Source of the DNA: an uncultured Burkholderiales bacterium
Lineage (GTDB): Bacteria; Pseudomonadota; Gammaproteobacteria; Burkholderiales; Burkholderiaceae_C
DNA: 64,000 bases
Assembly: GCA_903838355.1 (NCBI GenBank)
Contig: CAILYC010000030.1
Span: 62,001 to 126,000, forward strand
Direction: 5' to 3'
In this document: in pieces, positions 61,137 through 64,000 of the stretch
Numbering within the stretch: the stretch's first letter is position 1
How the letters are laid out: each line of letters starts with the position of its first letter
Notes under the pieces: model-generated
Database searches by the model: none
Told to the model about the DNA's origin: nothing
What the model saw: only the letters and a program-made list of their open reading frames with translations
Translations under genes and position numbers: made by a program

Positions 61137-61772
61137 ATGAGCAGATGTCTTCATAAGAGACTCACTTTTGACATTGGGTTTATCCTTTTATTGGGTCAAA
61201 TTTTCATGTCACCTCTGATGGCTCAGGGGCAGACCAAGACCCTGAACCCATTGCCCACCAGCGTGGACATCCACGTTTGTGGTGAATGCCATGGAGAAAA
61301 TGGCAACCCCAAGGATGAGAAATTACCCATCATTTGGGGACAAAGTGCGGTCTATTTGGAAAAACAGTTGAGAGACTACAGATCAGGACAACGTGAAAAC
61401 CAAATCATGAATTCCATGGCCGAGAGCGTTCCCAAAAAGGACCTGGGCCTCTTGTCCCAAGCCATCGCCTCTAAAGCCTGGCCCCAATCCAGACCCCAAC
61501 CCAACTTGCATGACAACCCAAGCGAGTCCACAAGCGCGACGACCAAGACCGATGCACAAACTTGCCTCACCTGTCACGCACAAAACGCGAGTGGCGAATC
61601 GTTCTACACAGGGGCGCCTCGACTTTATGGCCAAAATGCCGATTATTTGCTCGACCAAATGTTGGCATGGATGAACCAAGACCGCAACAACAGCGAGGTC
61701 ATGAGCGTGCTGCTCAAAAATAAAACGAAAGAACAAGCCAAAGCTCTGGCGCTTTACTTTGCATTTCACTGA
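61137..61772 (+). CDS. Periplasmic diheme cytochrome c
   Basis: About 211 residues from the ATG at 61137; a TTG at 61074 is the outer limit of the frame. The signal ends near SPLMAQ. Two heme sites are present: HVCGECHGENGNP and TCLTCHAQNASGE. Each domain carries a W/YGQ segment (IIWGQSAVYLEKQL, RLYGQNADYLLDQML), as in c4-type carriers. It precedes the PQQ-type sugar dehydrogenase gene by 56 bases and is its likely electron acceptor in the periplasm. Confidence 0.85.
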   Translation: MSRCLHKRLTFDIGFILLLGQIFMSPLMAQGQTKTLNPLPTSVDIHVCGECHGENGNPKDEKLPIIWGQSAVYLEKQLRDYRSGQRENQIMNSMAESVPKKDLGLLSQAIASKAWPQSRPQPNLHDNPSESTSATTKTDAQTCLTCHAQNASGESFYTGAPRLYGQNADYLLDQMLAWMNQDRNNSEVMSVLLKNKTKEQAKALALYFAFH

Positions 61773-61828
61773 TTCGACTGAAAATTCAAGCGTCAACGGT
61801 TTAATTCCATCACAACAAGGAAAATTCA

Positions 61829-63229
61829 ATGAGACAAAAAACTGCTCGACAACAATTCCAACGCACACTCTGCGCTTGGGTCTTGGGGGCGACGGCACTG
61901 CCCTTGACGCTTTGGGCTCAAAACGTCCTCAAAGGCAGAGACGCCATGGGCGACTGGCACAACGATGCCCCAGGGGTCACCCGACTTATCACCCATGACG
62001 ACGTGGTGGCTCCCCTAGAGAGCCCCTCGGCTGCCAACCGCTCGACCACCGTTGCCAAGCCCAGTGACGCCGAGATCAAAACCATGGCGGGCTTCAAGGT
62101 CGATGTGTTTGCGAGCAACGTCGATGGCGCACGCGTGATCCGTCAAGCCCCCAATGGCGACATCTTTGTCTCTCAAAGTCGACCGGGCAACGTCAGGGTG
62201 GGTGATAAATACCAGTTTGAAAAAGGCAAAATCACTGTCTTGCGCCCATCGCCCGATGGTCGACAAGTCGAAAAAATGGAGACCTTTGTTGCGGACTTAA
62301 AAGATCCTTATGGCATGGCGTTTTACCCGCCAGGACCCAAGCCCCAATGGCTTTACGTGGGCATGCAAGGCCAGATCTTACGCTATCCCTATCAAAGCGG
62401 CGATATGAAAAGCACAGCTGAACCTGAAGTCATTGTGAGTGGACTGCCCACGGGCGGGCACTGGACCCGAGATATCGGCTTTTCTCCGGACGGCAAAACG
62501 CTCTACTTGAGCGTGGGTTCGGGCAGCAATATCGCCATCGACATGGAGGATCGCCCCGCAGACTTAAAAGCTTGGCAAAAGGTGCATGGCCTAGGGGGTG
62601 CTTGGGGCAATGAAACCGACCGCGCGACAGTTTTGGCTTTCTCTCCAGACGGCAAAAACCGCCGAGTCTATGCCACAGGTGTGAGAAACTGCTCTGGCCT
62701 CACGGTGCAACCCAAGACAGGCGTGGTGTTTTGCTCGACCAATGAGAGAGACTTGCTGGGGGACAACACACCGCCCGACTATGTCAGCAGCATCAAGCCA
62801 GGCCACTTTTATGGCTGGCCCTGGATTTATCACCAAGACCACGAAGATTTGAGACCCGGCGGTGGCCCACGACCAGACCTCAAAGGCAAAGCCACCCAGC
62901 CCGACGCATTGATTCAACCGCACTCGGCCCCGCTAGGCATGGATTTCAATCCAGGTGGCATGTTCCCTGCCGAATGGACAGGAGACGGTTTTGCGGCACT
63001 CCATGGGTCTTGGAACCGGGCTTTTCACACGGGCTACAAAATCATCCGTTTGCCTGCCAAATCAAACCAATTGGTGGGGTCTTATCAAGATTTTGTGATG
63101 GGATTCACCGCAGGCGAAGATTCTGTCTGGGGTCGACCCGTTGATGTGAAATTCCTCAAAGACGGCTCCATGCTGTTTTCCGAAGACGTGAACGGCACCC
63201 TCTACCGTGTCACCTATAGCAAGCCTTGA
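61829..63229 (+). CDS. PQQ-dependent sugar dehydrogenase (sorbosone dehydrogenase-like)
   Basis: A 466-residue exported six-blade beta-propeller. AAGGA precedes the ATG. The signal peptide ends at LTLWAQ. It has GFKVDVFASNVDGARVIRQAPNGDIFVSQ, DLKDPYGMAFYPPG, HWTRDIGFSPDGKTLYLSVGSGSN, ATGVRNCSGLTVQP, GHFYGWPWIY and FAALHGSWNR, which match the soluble aldose/sorbosone dehydrogenase family that uses PQQ and calcium. It oxidises an aldose to its lactone, passing electrons to the adjacent cytochrome c. PQQ biosynthesis genes are not in the window. Confidence 0.87.
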   Translation: MRQKTARQQFQRTLCAWVLGATALPLTLWAQNVLKGRDAMGDWHNDAPGVTRLITHDDVVAPLESPSAANRSTTVAKPSDAEIKTMAGFKVDVFASNVDGARVIRQAPNGDIFVSQSRPGNVRVGDKYQFEKGKITVLRPSPDGRQVEKMETFVADLKDPYGMAFYPPGPKPQWLYVGMQGQILRYPYQSGDMKSTAEPEVIVSGLPTGGHWTRDIGFSPDGKTLYLSVGSGSNIAIDMEDRPADLKAWQKVHGLGGAWGNETDRATVLAFSPDGKNRRVYATGVRNCSGLTVQPKTGVVFCSTNERDLLGDNTPPDYVSSIKPGHFYGWPWIYHQDHEDLRPGGGPRPDLKGKATQPDALIQPHSAPLGMDFNPGGMFPAEWTGDGFAALHGSWNRAFHTGYKIIRLPAKSNQLVGSYQDFVMGFTAGEDSVWGRPVDVKFLKDGSMLFSEDVNGTLYRVTYSKP

Positions 63230-63273
63230 GCCATGCGGGACAACAAACCCATCGAATGGAGTGTGCCGTTTAG

Positions 63274-64000
63274 CTACTGCTGATGGCTCACTTCTGCAAT
63301 CCCTTGGTAAGGTGTGGACACTGCAAAAACACCACCTGCCAAGGGTTGGTCTGAGAGATCAATGCCGTCAGGTCGGATCGACGTCACGAACAAGGTGTCC
63401 ATCTTTTCACCACCAAAAGAGCACATGGATGGCTTTTTAACCGGCAGGGTGATGGTCTGATCGATCTCTCCGCGGGGTGTGATGCGGTACACCACGCCAG
63501 CATCGTTGCCACAAATCCAATAGCAGCCATCGGTGTCCACCGCAGCACCGTCGGGGCGCCCTGGAATGACTTGCATGTCCAAAAAAAGTTTTTGCTCGCC
63601 AATGGCTCCTGTTGCGGTGTCGTAGTCAAACGACCAGATTTTTTGCACCTTGGGGTGTGAGTCTGACAAATACATGATTTTGCCATTCGGTGAAAACGCC
63701 ATGCCGTTTGGGGTGATGAAGCCGTAGAGGCATTGGGTCAATCTCCAATGATCTTGATCACGCTCCAAAGCGTAAACGGCACCTGCTGAACTTGCCAACG
63801 ACATGTCGTTCACCATCGTACCCGCTAAAAAACGACCTTGGCGATCAAGCCTACCATCGTTAAAGCGCATAGAAGGTTCTTGGTGAAGAACCTTGGACAA
63901 TTTCTCCCACTTGAACTTCCCACCAGAATCACCCTTGAATCTAAAAACGCCACTCTCGGCACCCACAATCCAATGATCACTTTCAAAGTCTGGGGCAATG
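63274..64000 (-). CDS. SMP-30/gluconolactonase family protein (5' end outside window)
   Basis: The frame is open to base 64000, so the N terminus is missing; about 240 residues are visible. Propeller motifs of the SMP-30/gluconolactonase/LRE family are clear: MRFNDGRLDRQGRFLAGTM, TPNGMAFSPNGKIMYLSDS with the calcium-site Asn and Asp, GRPDGAAVDTDGCYWICG and KMDTLFVTSI near the end. It hydrolyses aldonolactones, the product of the neighbouring sugar dehydrogenase, to aldonates. It is convergent with that gene, separated by 44 bases. Confidence 0.85.
   Translation of the reverse strand, partial: IAPDFESDHWIVGAESGVFRFKGDSGGKFKWEKLSKVLHQEPSMRFNDGRLDRQGRFLAGTMVNDMSLASSAGAVYALERDQDHWRLTQCLYGFITPNGMAFSPNGKIMYLSDSHPKVQKIWSFDYDTATGAIGEQKLFLDMQVIPGRPDGAAVDTDGCYWICGNDAGVVYRITPRGEIDQTITLPVKKPSMCSFGGEKMDTLFVTSIRPDGIDLSDQPLAGGVFAVSTPYQGIAEVSHQQ

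Noticed and set aside
1-64000. CRISPR array, rRNA, tRNA or intact insertion sequence
   Set aside because: No repeat-spacer pattern, no conserved RNA-gene sequence and no transposase frame was recognised on either strand.

Overview
The window looks like a chromosomal segment of a betaproteobacterium, most likely Burkholderiales and Comamonadaceae-like. The reasons are the many Bug-type (tripartite tricarboxylate) solute receptors, the cco gene order with fnr and hemN alongside, a classical 16-strand-type porin and moderately GC-rich DNA. No rRNA, tRNA, CRISPR array or intact transposase was seen. Both ends cut a gene: an aldo/keto reductase on the left and a gluconolactonase-type protein on the right.

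Bases 1-9100 hold mixed metabolism and envelope genes: a DMT exporter, a lipoprotein, a small outer-membrane barrel, a haloacetate/fluoroacetate dehalogenase-type hydrolase with its whole active site, a DapA-fold protein that has lost its catalytic residues, a crotonase, an LPS-type glycosyltransferase and a LivK-type receptor. At 9256-9362 lies a solo hairpin array that resembles the right end/omegaRNA of an IS200/IS605 element, without a tnpB gene. Bases 9600-15800 carry a MetE-like protein and a minus-strand gene set (solute receptor, bicupin, orphan EutA-like ATPase, FAH-family hydrolase).

Bases 16369-19979 are the most unusual part: a porin diverges from a gene for a fused c-type cytochrome/outer-membrane barrel that resembles Cyc2, and the next gene, starting directly after its stop, encodes a diheme cytochrome lipoprotein. 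A perfect FNR box lies upstream, with the same 14 bases as the box upstream of ccoI. Bases 20000-34450 are catabolic: orphan Bug receptors interleaved with CoA-transferases (ScoAB type and CaiB type), two D-2-hydroxyacid dehydrogenases, a carboxymuconolactone-decarboxylase-like protein and a PcaD-like hydrolase, consistent with uptake and CoA activation of carboxylic or aromatic-derived acids.

Bases 34700-46830 form a microaerobic respiration locus: ccoI-ccoS-ccoNOQP-ccoG-ccoH, a small membrane protein, fnr on the opposite strand, hemN and a TauE/SafE-like membrane protein. Perfect FNR boxes precede ccoI, ccoN and hemN. FNR would therefore link the cbb3 oxidase, its copper and heme supply, and the fused cytochrome-porin at 17.9 kb. 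A working hypothesis is electron entry at the outer membrane, transfer through the diheme lipoprotein, and delivery to cbb3.

Bases 46900-64000 return to catabolic and envelope genes: a Tat-exported dienelactone hydrolase, a two-component pair, a P1 peptidase, VOC and cupin proteins, two more Bug receptors, a maleate-isomerase-like protein, a BNR-repeat protein, a class II aldolase, a second FAH protein, an OmpA-type lipoprotein and an 82-residue protein that is 44% histidine. The window ends with a periplasmic sugar-oxidation module (diheme cytochrome c, PQQ-type sugar dehydrogenase, convergent gluconolactonase). Functions are inferred from motifs read by eye; no database search was possible.
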